NCBI GenBank assembly: GCA_001931875.2 | Contig: MSJH02000810.1 | Coordinates: 343,695 to 407,694 of the forward strand | DNA: 64,000 nt | Direction: 5' to 3' | DNA from: Byssochlamys sp. IMV 00236 | Lineage: Eukaryota > Ascomycota > Eurotiomycetes > Eurotiales > Thermoascaceae | Shown here: in pieces, positions 12,150-23,324 of the stretch | How positions within the stretch are numbered: the stretch's first letter is position 1 | Layout: each line of letters begins with the position of its first letter | Made by a program: the position numbers and the translations under genes | The notes under the pieces: model-generated | Database searches by the model: none | Told to the model about the DNA's origin: nothing | The model's input: only the letters and a program-made list of their open reading frames with translations

Positions 12150-13500
12150 AAGCTCCTTTATATAATTTAGTAGCTTCTTCTAGTTCCTCTAAAGAGCTTA
12201 GATTAATCTAGGTAGAGAGATTTTAATACTAGATAAAAATATTGCAATAAGTAGAGAAGAGGGAGTTTTTTTCTTATTCTCCTCTAGTTAATAAAGCTTT
12301 ATTTTAACTATTTAATTAATAAGGGTTTAAATAATTTTGCTGTTATTAACTAGGTAAATACTATATTTTTTAAATAAGTTATAAATAATCTAGGAGTTAA
12401 AGGCTATTGCTTATATAGGCCTAATTATCTATAAAAATTTTAACTTCTCTATTAGCTTACTAGCCTAGTATAATAATTTATTATTTATCCTCTGTTAATA
12501 TTGCTTATAATTTAAATAGAATTTATTATTAAACAGCTAATAAAGATAGATTATATAAGGTAGAAAGCTAAAAGAGAGAATATTCTAGTCCTTATAAAGC
12601 TGGAGAAATTCTAGCATAAGATAGGATTTATAACTATTAAATATAAGAATATATTTTTCTTTAATATATATATAAGTGCTTATTGCTAAAATAAAATAAG
12701 TTAGCTAGATTAAAATAAGCTTATTATTAATCTAGCCGGTTAGAGATATTACTATAATAGTATTTTCAGGTAATTCTGCGCTATTATAGAATTATTCCTC
12801 TATAAAGACCTTATTACTTTTAAATATAAAAAAAGAATCTATTTACTAACTATTTATAGCTATATATTTAATTATAATAATAACTTTACTTTTTTTAGCT
12901 TTAGCAAGGTTAGGACAGTTGCTAGACCTAATAATATTCTATATTTAACCTTTGCCAGATTAAAATCTATATTTATTAAAGTTATAGATTAGTTATAGTA
13001 AGGTATCCTTAACTATATTAGTAAGCTTATTATACTAATAAGCTAAATATTCTATATCTTTAGCTTAGATATACTTTAATTTTTTAGTTTTTTACTTTAT
13101 TAGATCTAGCTTTAAATGCTCTAGCAGTTGTTTTTTAAAGTAATATGCCCAGTTCTTATTAATATATTGGTTAGGTTTACCTATGCGAGCAAGAGCCTAA
13201 TTTACCTATGCCTCTACTAGCTTAAGAGTTACTAGCATATTAATATTGCGCATAAAAATAATCTAGTAAATTAGGGCTTTATCTTAATAGTTATTAAGGA
13301 TCTTATTAACTAGTATTATAGTTATATAAGTATAGTAGAGATTCTTAACGCGGTTAAATAGGGTTTAATATAGGACTTTAAAATCACATATAAGCTGTTT
13401 AATATTTGGTTTTTTTTAATAATAAGCAGCCTAGTATATTTCAGATATGCGAGATTTATTAATAGGAGGGTTTTTAGCTATATTAGTAGTATTAAAAAGC
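12150..13500 (-). pseudogene. Broken Fot1/Pogo-type transposase, N-terminal and core part
   Basis: Minus-strand reading shows a DNA-binding region with the segment NKNWAYYFKK (about 13150-13190) and, further on, a DDE_1-like core segment around 12730-12840. Stops TAA and TAG occur at positions where the family has Gln or Trp codons, as expected if CAA/CAG/TGG were changed by C-to-T mutation. It is split from its C-terminal part by the gypsy insertion and cannot encode a protein. Confidence 0.7.
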
Positions 13501-13524
13501 TTCAGTAGCGATTAATTAGTAAAA

Positions 13525-13601
13525 AAGTGAAAATCCGGTAGGAAGTGAAAATGCGGGAGGGCTCACCCATAACTGAAGGGAGTAGGTGAGCTAGTCACGG
13601 A
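13525..13601 (-). repeat. Right terminal inverted repeat of the Fot1-type element
   Basis: Inverted partner of 5759-5840, ending AGTCACGGA followed by TA. The subterminal GTGAAAATCCGGTAGGAAGTG block and the GGGCTCACCCATAA segment are shared with the left end. Differences are scattered substitutions and one short length change. Confidence 0.85.
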
Positions 13602-13603
13602 TA

Positions 13604-13923
13604 TGAATAGATACCGAATTTTTTTTGTAGTTGAGAAGGGATTGTGTTCATCTGGAAATCACTCTTCTCAATGCATTCCATGGGGATATATTGTGATAAG
13701 GCTTGTTCTTCTCTACTCCAGCAACAGAAATGTTATCTCCTAAAATCCCCCGTGCGGACACGACACGACACGTCAACTGAACTGATTCATATATATTGAA
13801 CAATCATTCATGGCATTGGGGTATTGCAATATCCTAATCGGTACACTAGTATACAAAATGTCCGTTATGCGGACATTGGACAAACCGCGGAACTTCTAGA
13901 GCCTGACAAGCAATAATATGGCA
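13604..13923. other. Spacer between the transposon and the LysRS gene
   Basis: About 320 bases of ordinary composition holding the 3' end of the lysyl-tRNA synthetase transcript. No gene seen. Confidence 0.4.
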
Positions 13924-15838
13924 TCACTGATCTAACTCAGAACCGGACTGTTGATCGCGTCGCCTAGTCACAGCCCGCAGGTTGCCAAAGGGCAGCACAT
14001 CTGATATCCTCTTCGCACCAGTGAAAAGCATGCATAGTCTATCAACACCGCAACCCCAGCCTCCAGTGGGGGGAAGACCCCATTCAAGCGCCTGCAGATA
14101 GCTTTCGTCCACGTTTCCAGGCTCATTCGCCGCCTTGTTGTATTGCAGTTGCTCTTCGAATTTCTTCCTCTGCTCGGACGGAGAGTTCTCCTCCTCGTAT
14201 GTATTGACCACTTCCTTGCCCTCGATGAAGAGCTCCCCACGCGCGGCAACACGTTGGTTGTTGACAGGGTGGTTGAATGACTTCGAGAGAGGGGATAGGC
14301 ACTCGGGCGGGTTGATGATGAATGTTGGATTCTGACATTGGGGCTCGATATAAGTTGCACAGAGCTCATCCATTAACCGTGGAAGGGTAGGGTTCTCAGG
14401 GACCGTGAGAGAGAGCTCTCCGAAAAGAGTTTTGATCTCTTCAGCAGCCCCTGGGGAGGTAAGATCGGGTAGACTGCGACCTATGGCCTCCTCGATTGCT
14501 GGGATAAAGTCAATCCGGCGGAAAGGGGTTGAGAAGTCGACTTCTGTCGGGTGCAACGTTTCTGCACTCTTTTCCTTGAATTCGCGGATATGCGCTGCCA
14601 TCCCCGACAAAAGACTCTCCGTCATCGACATGAGAACGTCCAGATTAGCGTAGGCATGGTAGAACTCGCAAGTGGTAAATTCGGGGTTATGTGTCTTGTC
14701 CAGTCCTTTTCATCATCAGCACAAAACACGTTGCACGATTGCCCACTTGTAAAACTCACCTTCATTGCGGAAAGAAGGTCCAATTTCGAACACTTTATCG
14801 AAACCACCGACAACCAGGCGTTTGAGCCATAGCTCTGGAGCGATCCTCAGAGAAAGAGTTCTGTCTGGGAACTCCGTCGCAGACGTGTAGAAAGGACGCG
14901 CAACGGCTCCTCCAGCATCGGTAGCAATTATAGGCGTGTTCACTTCCATAAAGGACCGATCGAGAAAGAATTGTCGTAGATACTGGACGATCTCCGACCG
15001 GGCTCTGAGTATATGAGTTGTCGTCGGGTCCGCGAGGAACTGGACATGGCGAGCATAAGGAGAATTCTCATGCCCCTTCGCGTCGAGTGGCACGTCATGC
15101 AGACACGGGGACAACAGCTTTGGCAACTCGGTGGCTTCGATCGTGAGTTCACCTCGTCCCGTCCGTTGTGGTGTTCCGGTTACAGCTACAATAACGCGTT
15201 CAGCCTCGCTCGCGTCGACCTTGCGCAGAGGTTCATATATACATACAGAAAGCATCACCGCGGCGGAGTAGCCGATAGAAGCCTTTGAACTGCTCTGGGC
15301 TTACGCCATCCAGGCGGCGCTGGTTGCACATAACCTGCACCTTCTGGCCATCTTGAATGATATCGAAGAATATCAATTTGCTCCCGGCAAGTCTGTAGGT
15401 ACGTATCCTACCTACTAATCTAAGTACAAATTTTATTCTTTTGGTTACGACTTAGAAAATTCGACACATACCATTGACAGCGACAGTGTGACCTTCAGCA
15501 GTTTCATTATTGGCTAGATATTGATATCTAGAGCGGAACTCTGAGCAGCTCAGTGTGCGACTATCTATTGCAAGGCGAGGATACGGCTCAGGACAGGCAT
15601 TCCTGACTTCCTGTATCCGATCCTTGAAAGCTTTCTCAGGAGAAGCAGCGGTGCTGGAATATCTTGGGATACAGAGTAGATATCTAGATGTAGTACGAGG
15701 AACCTGGGATAGGGTTCGAGAGGTCGATAACCCTGCACTGTGCGCCAACTGTCAGCGAGGCTCATAGAAAAGTCTTTCTCGAGAAATAGAGACTTCAATG
15801 TAATAATAGTCAGAGATAATATAACCGGTTGTGATCAT
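13924..15838 (-). CDS. Mitochondrial lysyl-tRNA synthetase (class II)
   Basis: Exons on the minus strand: a tentative 15838-15826, then 15732-15472, 15414-15247, 15185-14760 and 14705-13924, giving about 549 residues. The anticodon-binding OB part contains GRIRTYRLAGSKLIFFD and RRGDAFSVTGTPQRTGRGEL, both reconstructed across introns. The catalytic part has class II motif 2 (EIGPSFRNEG) and motif 3 (GWGCGVDRLCML). A Ser/Arg-rich stretch ending RYSSTAASPEK before the OB domain fits a mitochondrial presequence. The enzyme charges mitochondrial tRNA-Lys. The first exon is uncertain: a 13-nt exon starting at 15838 gives an in-phase start, but an upstream exon (16205-15962) could also splice in. 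It is divergent from Tim10, so the two mitochondrial genes probably share a promoter region. Confidence 0.85.
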
Positions 15839-16371
15839 TGCTTAGCCAAAAAGACCAAGCATCATCCGCAGCGGTTCTGTAAAAGAGGGGTTGTCTCATC
15901 ATATGAAGGGTGAAATGAACACGGGTAAAATGAGGGAATATACGTGCAATCAATGCTTACCTATACGTAAATTGTTCCAGGCAGTGCTGGGATGCCCACC
16001 TGGGGCGAAGAGCCAACATCTGCTCAAGAGAGACCAGCACTGAGCAAAACTGACTGTGAAGGGTTGTTTGTGTGGTGGAGGAACGAAGAGAAAGTTCTTT
16101 GACGCGGATCGTAAAAAAGATGTCCAGCTCCGGAGGTGGTCCAAGCTCCAACTCCCGAGTCCGCCCGTTCGCCGCGCTCGCTGAAGACAGATTCAGAGCC
16201 CTCAAGCTTCCATCAAGGTCAAAGACACAGCATCAAGCTTGACAGTACGTACAATTGAGTATCTGTTTATCTACAGAAATCACTGATTCTTATACCTGAC
16301 TAGGACATACATTCGCCCCTGCTACCTCACTCAGACCATCTGTCTAATTCTCACTTCTCCATCTATTCAAC
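15839..16371. other. Divergent promoter region of the LysRS and Tim10 genes
   Basis: About 530 bases between two divergently transcribed genes for mitochondrial proteins. A minus-strand open frame (16205-15957) ends at a good donor, TATAG/GTAAGC, and could be a leader exon of the synthetase gene, but it does not look like a presequence. Confidence 0.45.
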
Positions 16372-16731
16372 ATGTCTTTCCTCTTCGGTGGCCGCCCCCA
16401 ATTGTCCTCTGCGGAGAAGATTGCCGCTGCAGAGACTGAGGTCGAGATGGTTTCCGATATGTTCAACCGGTAAGTAGCAGCTTATTCGAGAGAAATGCGC
16501 AATATATGTTCTAGCGACCTTTTTGGGCTAACGTCTGCTACTTACTCCAGTCTGACCCAGTCCTGCGTTCAGAAGTGCATTCCTACCGACTACCGCGAAG
16601 GTGACCTGAACAAGGGCGAGTCCGTCTGCCTGGACCGCTGTGTGGGCAAGTTCTTCGAAGTCAACATCAAGGTCAGCGAGAAGATGCAGGGCGAGGCTGC
16701 CGGCAGACAGGGTGGCATGGGCCTCATGTAA
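16372..16731 (+). CDS. tim10: Mitochondrial inner membrane translocase chaperone Tim10
   Basis: Two exons (16372-16469, 16551-16731) give 92 residues, the normal length for small Tim proteins. The twin CX3C motif is complete: CVQKC and CLDRC separated by a helical stretch. The C-terminal half ([16 protein letters not shown]) is typical of Tim10. The protein works in the intermembrane space as a Tim9-Tim10 hexamer that carries hydrophobic precursors to the TIM22 and SAM complexes. It has no presequence, as expected for the oxidative Mia40 import route. It is divergent from the mitochondrial lysyl-tRNA synthetase gene. Confidence 0.93.
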
Positions 16732-17131
16732 AGCCTCTTCTTCGCCATGATCACAACAGGTGAGAAAAAGTGGTTAAATCTTACGATGGGCCATTTATGA
16801 GGGCTGGATTCAGCTGCATCCTGTCTCACGCTTGTTTTGATGCGCCCGAGACGGAATGATATGCCACTGGTAGGCAGATGGGTCTTTGGGATAATGACGT
16901 GTCTAGTGGCTGCTAATCTCGTTTGCGCCTGTTCTGCAACAAAACAATGTGGATATCCGATGTCTTTTCTTTTTCGCTATTGATTGTGTCTATCTAGACG
17001 AGGCAGGCCGCCGGTTGGGCGGTATGCGGCGCAGGGGACATGCAAATTCGCTTTATGTACATTACTGGGTATATGGGAATGCAGAACCATTGCGAGACAT
17101 CTCGAAAAGAGCCTCTGTGGATGCATGGGGA
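16732..17131. other. Convergent intergenic region
   Basis: 3' region shared by tim10 (+) and the STB6-like gene (-). The open frames here are short and without domain features. Confidence 0.4.
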
Positions 17132-19735
17132 TCATGAAACTATATGCTCTAGTGTTCTGCGCATCCAAGAAAACCAGGAGTTGGTTCTCCCTTTCTCGCC
17201 CTGGATCAAGTCCTTTGTCCTGGTCTCAATTTCTATGACGTGTCGTTCGAACTCTTCCAGCCCGGCCTCGACGTCTTCCACTCTAGACTCCAAGACGTTA
17301 AGCTCATAATCCAGCTTCGCTCCCAGCATTTCGACTTGCTTAAGGCCCTCTGTAATGTCGGAGCTCTCCTTGGCCAGCAGAGTCCCCGACTCTTCTCGAA
17401 GGCTCTGGTATTGGTGCAGTAGCTCTAGGTAGATAGAGCCTAGTTCCTCTTGACGGGAATTGGCCCTCTGATTTAGACTGTCCACAGCGTCAACCTGCTT
17501 TTCGACCCAAGGAAGAGTCCTTTGGCCCAGCTCGAGGATCCTGGACCCAAAAATCTGCGTATCCGAGGTCAATATTTCCTCTTGAAGGATTGCACCCTCC
17601 AGACCAGCGTCGGATTTCCTTTTCATGGTCCTACTGCCCCGAACTCCTTCCCAGACGAGCACGATCTCCTCGACAGTACTGAATGACAAGTGGCGCGGCC
17701 AACGAGAGTCCTTGCTACTGTCTCTCTCCTGCAGGGGTGCCGAAAAGCTCTGCGAGCGTCTGAGAATTCGGGCACTCAGGCCAGCCAGCTGTTCTCTGTC
17801 TGAAGGACCTTCGGTGGAGTATGACTTGATGAGTTCAAGTCGGTCATCGTCGTTCTCGTCCGGTGGGAAGAGTAGTTCTTGCTTATCTCCTCGTTCATCG
17901 TCTGGTGGCACCGATTCCTGGACAGGGGTCATAGGTTGAACAGCGATTTCTGGGGGTCCGGTCTCAGAGGAAACAGTGATATCTGGTGGCCTGGCTTGTT
18001 TTTCGACGGTGCCATTCTGTTCTTGTTGACGAGGGCTGAGCTGTTGCCCAAGCTGGTTTGCCAGCTTATGGCTCTCTTTAGTGGTTGGGCCTTCTGTATC
18101 ACTGTCAAAAGTAGGAGTGTAAGAGAGGTCACTTTCCAGATCGACGCCCTCTTTGGTGTGTTTGTGATGGTGATGTGAGCGAAGTCCTGGCAGGCCAACT
18201 GCTTCTTTGAATCTGCCGAAGCCTATTCGAGCATCGGATACTTTTCCACTGACACCCCTAAGGACACCCCTAGTCGGTTGTTGATCTCTATCCTCCGTCA
18301 TTTCAGCTACCTCCTGTGGCTTGCTTGGACGCTCTACCTCGGGAGTCGGACGTCCAGGGGCTAGGTCTTCGTTTGAATGTCGCCTGCGACTTGTCCAAAG
18401 ATAGCCACCCTGATCGTCTCTAGTAAAAACCATCTCCCCTGTTGTTGGATCATTTCCGAACGCACCGGTCTTCGAGCGTTTACCACGCCATAGCCATTTG
18501 GCTCTTTGTCCGTTGACAAGTTGCGCAAAGCGATCCAAGTCAAGCGTTTCAATGTCAGCTATGCCGGCCTTGTCCTTTCCACCTACCATGCCCATCACCA
18601 TCTCGCCTCCTTTCCCACTGAGTTCCGCAACGGTAGACTTCACTGCATCGGTCCAGCCCTCTGAGCTGGCCGCTTTGGCAGTCACGCGATGAAGCTTATC
18701 TAGCGTCTGTCTATCTAGCCGTCTTGTGCGGTTCAGTTTCTGAGACTTTTGGAAACTCCCGATCCCTCTTTTGAGACTTGGTATGTCAAACGCATCCTTG
18801 CCCACTGGAGCACCGAATGCATGCAGTCTGTTTCGAGCGCCCATCAAGGTCCCCAACAGGGCAGCAACTGTCGTGGGTCCCAGGATCCCGTCACTGGGTT
18901 CGATATTGTAAAGATCTGTCCCAATATCCGTCCACCAGTCGTTTATCGCTCGTTCCGTCACATCGCACAGCAATCCGTCCACATATTCTGCAGCCAGTTT
19001 GTCGAAGATCATCAGAGCCAGTTGGCATTGCTTCACGAGTTCTATGACCGCACTGTATATTGGCACCCGTTCGCTTGTCCGGTAAAGCTGGTGAAACTTT
19101 GCTTCTGTGGCTGGAGAAGGAGGTTGCAGTTTCAATCCTGCCCGACCTGAACAACCGAGTCTTTTTAGGTCTTCATTGACAATGAAGTCATCCCTGTGTT
19201 TCTTAACATCGCCGTCTGGAACAGGAATAACAGTCAGAGCAGATGGAAATGCACTCAGATTGGTCACCATCAGCGTGCCCAACGGCGTGTCATTCTTCCG
19301 AGCGTGGTATTGTGTCACCGCCTGGAAGTAGAGCTTCAACCGCGGAGACCAAGTACTCTCGTCTGTCGGGACACTCAGCACACCAACCACGACAGTATGA
19401 GACGGATCTCCCGTGTAGGTTGTGATTATGAAGGTTGGATGAACCCTGGAACAAGCCCATTGTTCTACCAGATAGATCTCATAGCCTTGGAGCGTGGTCC
19501 GCCGATGCAGTACGACTGTCAATGGGTCCTCCTCCAAGTATCGGAATGCGACTGGATCCGTAAAGACAAATCTCCAGTGCTCATGTCGAGGAGAGTCAAT
19601 GCTTGGACCGCGAGTAGATGACGCCGCTCTCGTTTCTTTGTCGCTCACTGACGACGGGGTTACTTTGCTGTTTTGCCCCGTACTGGCGGTGACCGAGGCC
19701 GCCAGCGGTGTCGATTGCTCGACCGGGGGAGCCAT
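17132..19735 (-). CDS. STB6/STB2-like protein
   Basis: A single long exon encodes 867 residues from an ATG at 19735. After a low-complexity start comes the conserved block HEHWRFVFTDPVAFRYLEED, then EQWACSRVHPTFI, the segment TYTGDP and a GTLMVTNLSAFPSALTVIPV stretch, matching the N-terminal domain of yeast Stb6 and its paralogue Stb2. Those yeast proteins were found as Sin3 interactors and associate with deacetylase complexes, so a role in transcriptional repression is possible but inferred. The middle is charged and disordered, including a His-rich run HHHHKH. The last ~200 residues look like coiled coil (DYELNVLESRVEDVEAGLEE). No intron is needed. Confidence 0.8.
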   Translation of the reverse strand: MAPPVEQSTPLAASVTASTGQNSKVTPSSVSDKETRAASSTRGPSIDSPRHEHWRFVFTDPVAFRYLEEDPLTVVLHRRTTLQGYEIYLVEQWACSRVHPTFIITTYTGDPSHTVVVGVLSVPTDESTWSPRLKLYFQAVTQYHARKNDTPLGTLMVTNLSAFPSALTVIPVPDGDVKKHRDDFIVNEDLKRLGCSGRAGLKLQPPSPATEAKFHQLYRTSERVPIYSAVIELVKQCQLALMIFDKLAAEYVDGLLCDVTERAINDWWTDIGTDLYNIEPSDGILGPTTVAALLGTLMGARNRLHAFGAPVGKDAFDIPSLKRGIGSFQKSQKLNRTRRLDRQTLDKLHRVTAKAASSEGWTDAVKSTVAELSGKGGEMVMGMVGGKDKAGIADIETLDLDRFAQLVNGQRAKWLWRGKRSKTGAFGNDPTTGEMVFTRDDQGGYLWTSRRRHSNEDLAPGRPTPEVERPSKPQEVAEMTEDRDQQPTRGVLRGVSGKVSDARIGFGRFKEAVGLPGLRSHHHHKHTKEGVDLESDLSYTPTFDSDTEGPTTKESHKLANQLGQQLSPRQQEQNGTVEKQARPPDITVSSETGPPEIAVQPMTPVQESVPPDDERGDKQELLFPPDENDDDRLELIKSYSTEGPSDREQLAGLSARILRRSQSFSAPLQERDSSKDSRWPRHLSFSTVEEIVLVWEGVRGSRTMKRKSDAGLEGAILQEEILTSDTQIFGSRILELGQRTLPWVEKQVDAVDSLNQRANSRQEELGSIYLELLHQYQSLREESGTLLAKESSDITEGLKQVEMLGAKLDYELNVLESRVEDVEAGLEEFERHVIEIETRTKDLIQGEKGRTNSWFSWMRRTLEHIVS

Positions 19736-20355
19736 GATAGCGAGAGATGTCCCACGAGGAGAAATACAGACCGCTGTATTTCCTCAACTTGTAGCCTTTG
19801 GCAATCTTCGTAAAACCGCGTTCCAGGCGATGTCAAGGTGGAGCAAAACGATCGAGCGACCCTTGCGGGGTCTTGCACTGTTGCCAGACGGTTGACAACA
19901 GTGGCATATCTGAGGTCGGAAGGTGTCCTGTCGACAACAGAATAGAAATAGGTCAGGGTACGCAGACGACGGCAGCGAAGGCCTTCATGGCCGTGGGAGA
20001 GGATAGCTGTCATGTCTCTCTCAGGATCACGGACTGCGCCGCGCACGGGAAGCCGGTCCAGTGACGACATTGGAGAGACTGGGCTAAACCGCAACCTCCG
20101 TTAGCCGGAGATGAACCGCCGCCGTTGGGCCCAAGTTCGAAACCGACAGCATGATCCACGTTCATGACCACCACCAAGTGGTTTTATTAGGCCCAGGAGC
20201 GCAGGTCTCTTCTCTGTTGATGCTTGGAACTGCGGCAGGCCCCAGCGATCTACGAGTCTTTTTCTCCAGGCATATGGATCGTTCTACATTCACTGTCCAT
20301 CGCCGGCGGTAACTATTCATCTCGAAGCTGGTATTCGACTCGGGCGTGATTCACG
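19736..20355. other. Divergent promoter region of the STB6-like and Rmd5-like genes
   Basis: About 620 bases between divergently transcribed genes. Open frames on both strands here have no recognisable content. No specific factor site could be assigned with confidence. Confidence 0.4.
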
Positions 20356-21806
20356 ATGGACCAGCTACAGAAGGAACACGAGCGGCTCTGGAAACGACTC
20401 AAGTCGTCGAAGAACATCAAGGATGTGCAGGCCACTATCGATATGCTACAGGAAGCCCGCGACACTATCGCTGCGGGTAAGTTATTCGATTCCTTTTTCC
20501 CCGTCGATAAGAGAGCGACTGCGCAAGCTGCTTACGGAGTGTGGCTAACGGAATTTTCGACTGTGAAGATCCAAGTAAAGCTTCGATCACTTTGGCCAAG
20601 CTACAGAACCCAGTGAAAGCGTCTTTCGATGGCATGAATGAGGGGTTGAAGGAGACTCATAGTGGTTTGAATAAGTATGGGAAGGCGCTGGATAAGGTAC
20701 GCAAGATGTTAAATCGATAACCTTGGACCATCATCTCACCAGCATCTTTGCTACACAGCTGTTCAAAGACAAGCCCCTCCCAAAAAATGACCACGATGCC
20801 TTAGCCTCGCAGCCAGCTCTTGTCAACCGAGCCATCGCGATGCATCTTCTAAGAGAGGGACAGTTCTCTGTGGCGTCGACGTTTCTGCAGGAGATAGCGG
20901 ATAAGAAGGCTCCCGCGCAACCACAGCTGGACCCCTCAGTGTCAATAGAGGATATCGATATGCAGCTTGATGTTGATCAAGTGCAGTCCGGCGAAATCCG
21001 AAATCAGTTCGCCACCATGTATCACATCCTTCACGAGCTGAAGGAAGAGTACAACCTACTACCCGCAATCCAGTGGTCTCGAGAAAACAGACATGCGCTG
21101 GAGATGAGAGGGAGTAACCTTGAGTTTGAGCTTTGCAGGCTCCAGTTCATATGGCTTTTCCATGGAGGAAAAGAAGGACCGGCGTCGGGTACGACAGGCC
21201 CTTATGCCGCCTTGGAATATGCGAGGAAAGAATTCCAGACGTTCATTCCTAGATATCTTGGGGAGGTCCAGCAGCTGGTCGGTGCGATGGCTTTCTGCCC
21301 CAACTTGGAGCAGTCGCCGTATAGAGCGATTTTCAACAATCCATCGGCATGGGCTGATGTTGCAAATACTTTTACTCGTGAATTCTGTTCACTTCTGGGT
21401 CTCTCTGCGGATTCGCCTCTTTACATAGCGGCTACTGCGGGTGCGATCGCTCTGCCGACGCTCTATAAGCTGCATACGATTATGAAAACCAAGCGAACCG
21501 AGTGGACCACTCAGAATGAGCTTCCCGTAAGTATTTGGCGCGGAAGAGTATTGTCGTATCAGCTTCTGACATCCGGTTCTTCCCTAGGTCGAAATCCCTC
21601 TCCCTCCGTCATATCTGTTCCATTCGATATTCGTATGCCCCGTTTCCAAGGAGCAGACGACGGACCAGAACCCGCCGATGATGATGCCGTGTGGACACGT
21701 TATTGCGCAGGAATCTCTAACGCGGCTGAGCAAGGGCAGCAGATTCAAATGCCCTTATTGCCCCAACGAAAGTCATCCACGGGAAGCGAGAAAGGTCCTC
21801 CTGTGA
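20356..21806 (+). CDS. GID/CTLH E3 ubiquitin ligase subunit Rmd5 (RMND5)
   Basis: Four exons (20356-20476, 20569-20696, 20759-21526, 21588-21806) are in phase and give 411 residues. The N-terminus [11 protein letters not shown] and a helical region lead into a LisH/CTLH-like part ([36 protein letters not shown]). The last exon encodes the degenerate RING of this family: [16 protein letters not shown] followed by MMMPCGHV and KCPYCP, with Cys356, Cys374, His376, Cys394 and Cys397. In yeast Rmd5 pairs with Fyv10 (Gid9) to ubiquitinate gluconeogenic enzymes when glucose returns. The longer open frame past 21526 into the intron must be spliced out to reach the RING, which is strong support for this last intron. 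Confidence 0.9.
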
Positions 21807-23324
21807 CTCCATTGAAATTTGCGCGTATAGTGTGGCGTCAGGCATGGGTTATCTTTTTGGTCGGGCGCTTTCTCAGGAGGAAAGGGTTGAGGTCAAATTC
21901 CGGGTTATTCGTCGTGTTATTTGAGGAGGTCAAGGCGTCTGGTTCGACGAGGCTTTTGAGGTCTAATTTCCTTTTTCTCTTTGCATATATGGCCAGGTCT
22001 ATGGAGGGCTTCCAGTGTCTCTACTTCCGGTGGACACTACGTCTATGATTTACATTAAATGAATCAGATTGTCTATAAGTATAAAAATGACTGCTGCGTT
22101 TCACGGATTTCCTTAGGTCGAAATAAGCGTCAAGACTGGGAATCTCTCTTGTTATTTCTCTACACGGGTATTATCGATCTTACTGTAAGACGCAGCTGAC
22201 AGTTACTGTAACTAGCAAGCCCCATACGGCTGGAGACATTGTAATCAAGATAGAATTAAAGCTAGAGGCCAGGAAGCCATAGTGTGTATGCTACTGCATG
22301 GTTGCCTGTGAGTTGGCGATCCGTCGACTAAAAAGTTGGGTTTCTCAATGTGACAAGGGATGGGTGGTTATATAGCTCGAGACGTGCCGACAGCCGGGCT
22401 GTGATTCCGGACAACTTCGATCAGCTCATGGGCAAATCGGATCAGTGGCTTTGCTCTTCCTTTGGTAAGGTTTTCATTTTTCCAGGCACGATCATCCTGG
22501 AAGGGTGAACTGTGCCGCTCGAGGCTTCAGCCGCGCCGTCAGATGATGATAATGGCCAAACCTAGTAACTTACAGCACCCGGCGAAGATACTCACTCGAG
22601 CGTCGGTCCCTGGAGCTTGTAAGATAGTCCAGGATGAAAGAGAGTTATCGGATCTTCTCCGGGTCGAAGTAATATGCAGGTTATCAGTCTAGCGGCCTCT
22701 GCTACTGCTACAACCGGCTTTCCAGGCTCTAGGCCGCGACGATGAATCACAGCCCCTTGGCCACCATACTCAACACAGCTCTGCTGCTGCACATCCCGTC
22801 TGATAATTCCGCCATGGCGCACCTAGTCAGACCTTCCCTGTTCCTGGCGCCCTTTGTCCCTCGCTTCCCCTGTCTATTGCCGTCTTTTTGTGGAAGTGTT
22901 ATTGGATAGATTGGCAGACCAGGTCCCGTGACCACGCGCCGATTTGGCGATTGGAGAAAAGCACTTTACGCGTCCCCGGTCGCGAATGTTAGATCGGCAG
23001 CGCCTCTTCCTGATCCACGTATACGGATGGCATTATCAGGCATCGAGTGTTACGCAGTAAAAGTATGCCTGGTCGGAGAAATGGTTTACTTAAACCAGGC
23101 TCCTCGCTCCCTTCCGCGCGCGACATGTTTAGCGGTCGTTGCTTTTCATCTCAACTTCCGCTGCTTGACGTCTTTGGATCCCGTTCTGGAGAGACGGGAA
23201 ACATAACGTGAGACTGGCTGTGGTACTTGGTGTGACTTCGGCTATCATTTCATCTGGCAATCTCTTTTCTTCAAAAAGCAGACTGCCAAAGATCTGTAAA
23301 GCCACCTTTATCCAGCTTGCAATC
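21807..23324. other. Intergenic region
   Basis: About 1.5 kb with no recognised gene. Short frames such as those near 22462-22692 and 22928-23206 lack domains. The last few hundred bases should include the promoter and leader of the BTB gene. Confidence 0.4.

Larger units (their letters stand above)
5759..13601 (-). mobile_element. Fot1/Pogo-type (Tc1-mariner) DNA transposon, RIP-degraded and interrupted
   Basis: Inverted copies of an ~80-bp sequence starting TCCGTGACT lie at 5759-5840 and 13525-13601, each bordered on the outside by TA (5757-5758 and 13602-13603), the target duplication of Tc1-mariner elements. Removing the retrotransposon at 6244-12147 and one copy of its target duplication leaves about 1.93 kb, the size of Fot1-class elements. 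The minus strand right of the retrotransposon reads as a broken transposase: a helix-turn-helix-like part (minus strand of about 13080-13260) and a catalytic-core part with DSFFIFKSNKVFIEE and then NSAELPENTIIV (minus strand of about 12730-12840). Both are full of TAA/TAG stops. The C-terminal part would lie left of the retrotransposon (5880-6240). The copy is dead. Confidence 0.85.

Noticed and set aside
6000..13000. AT-rich block as a centromere or CRISPR-like array
   Set aside because: The block is fully explained by two decayed transposons with readable ends; there are no regularly spaced repeats.
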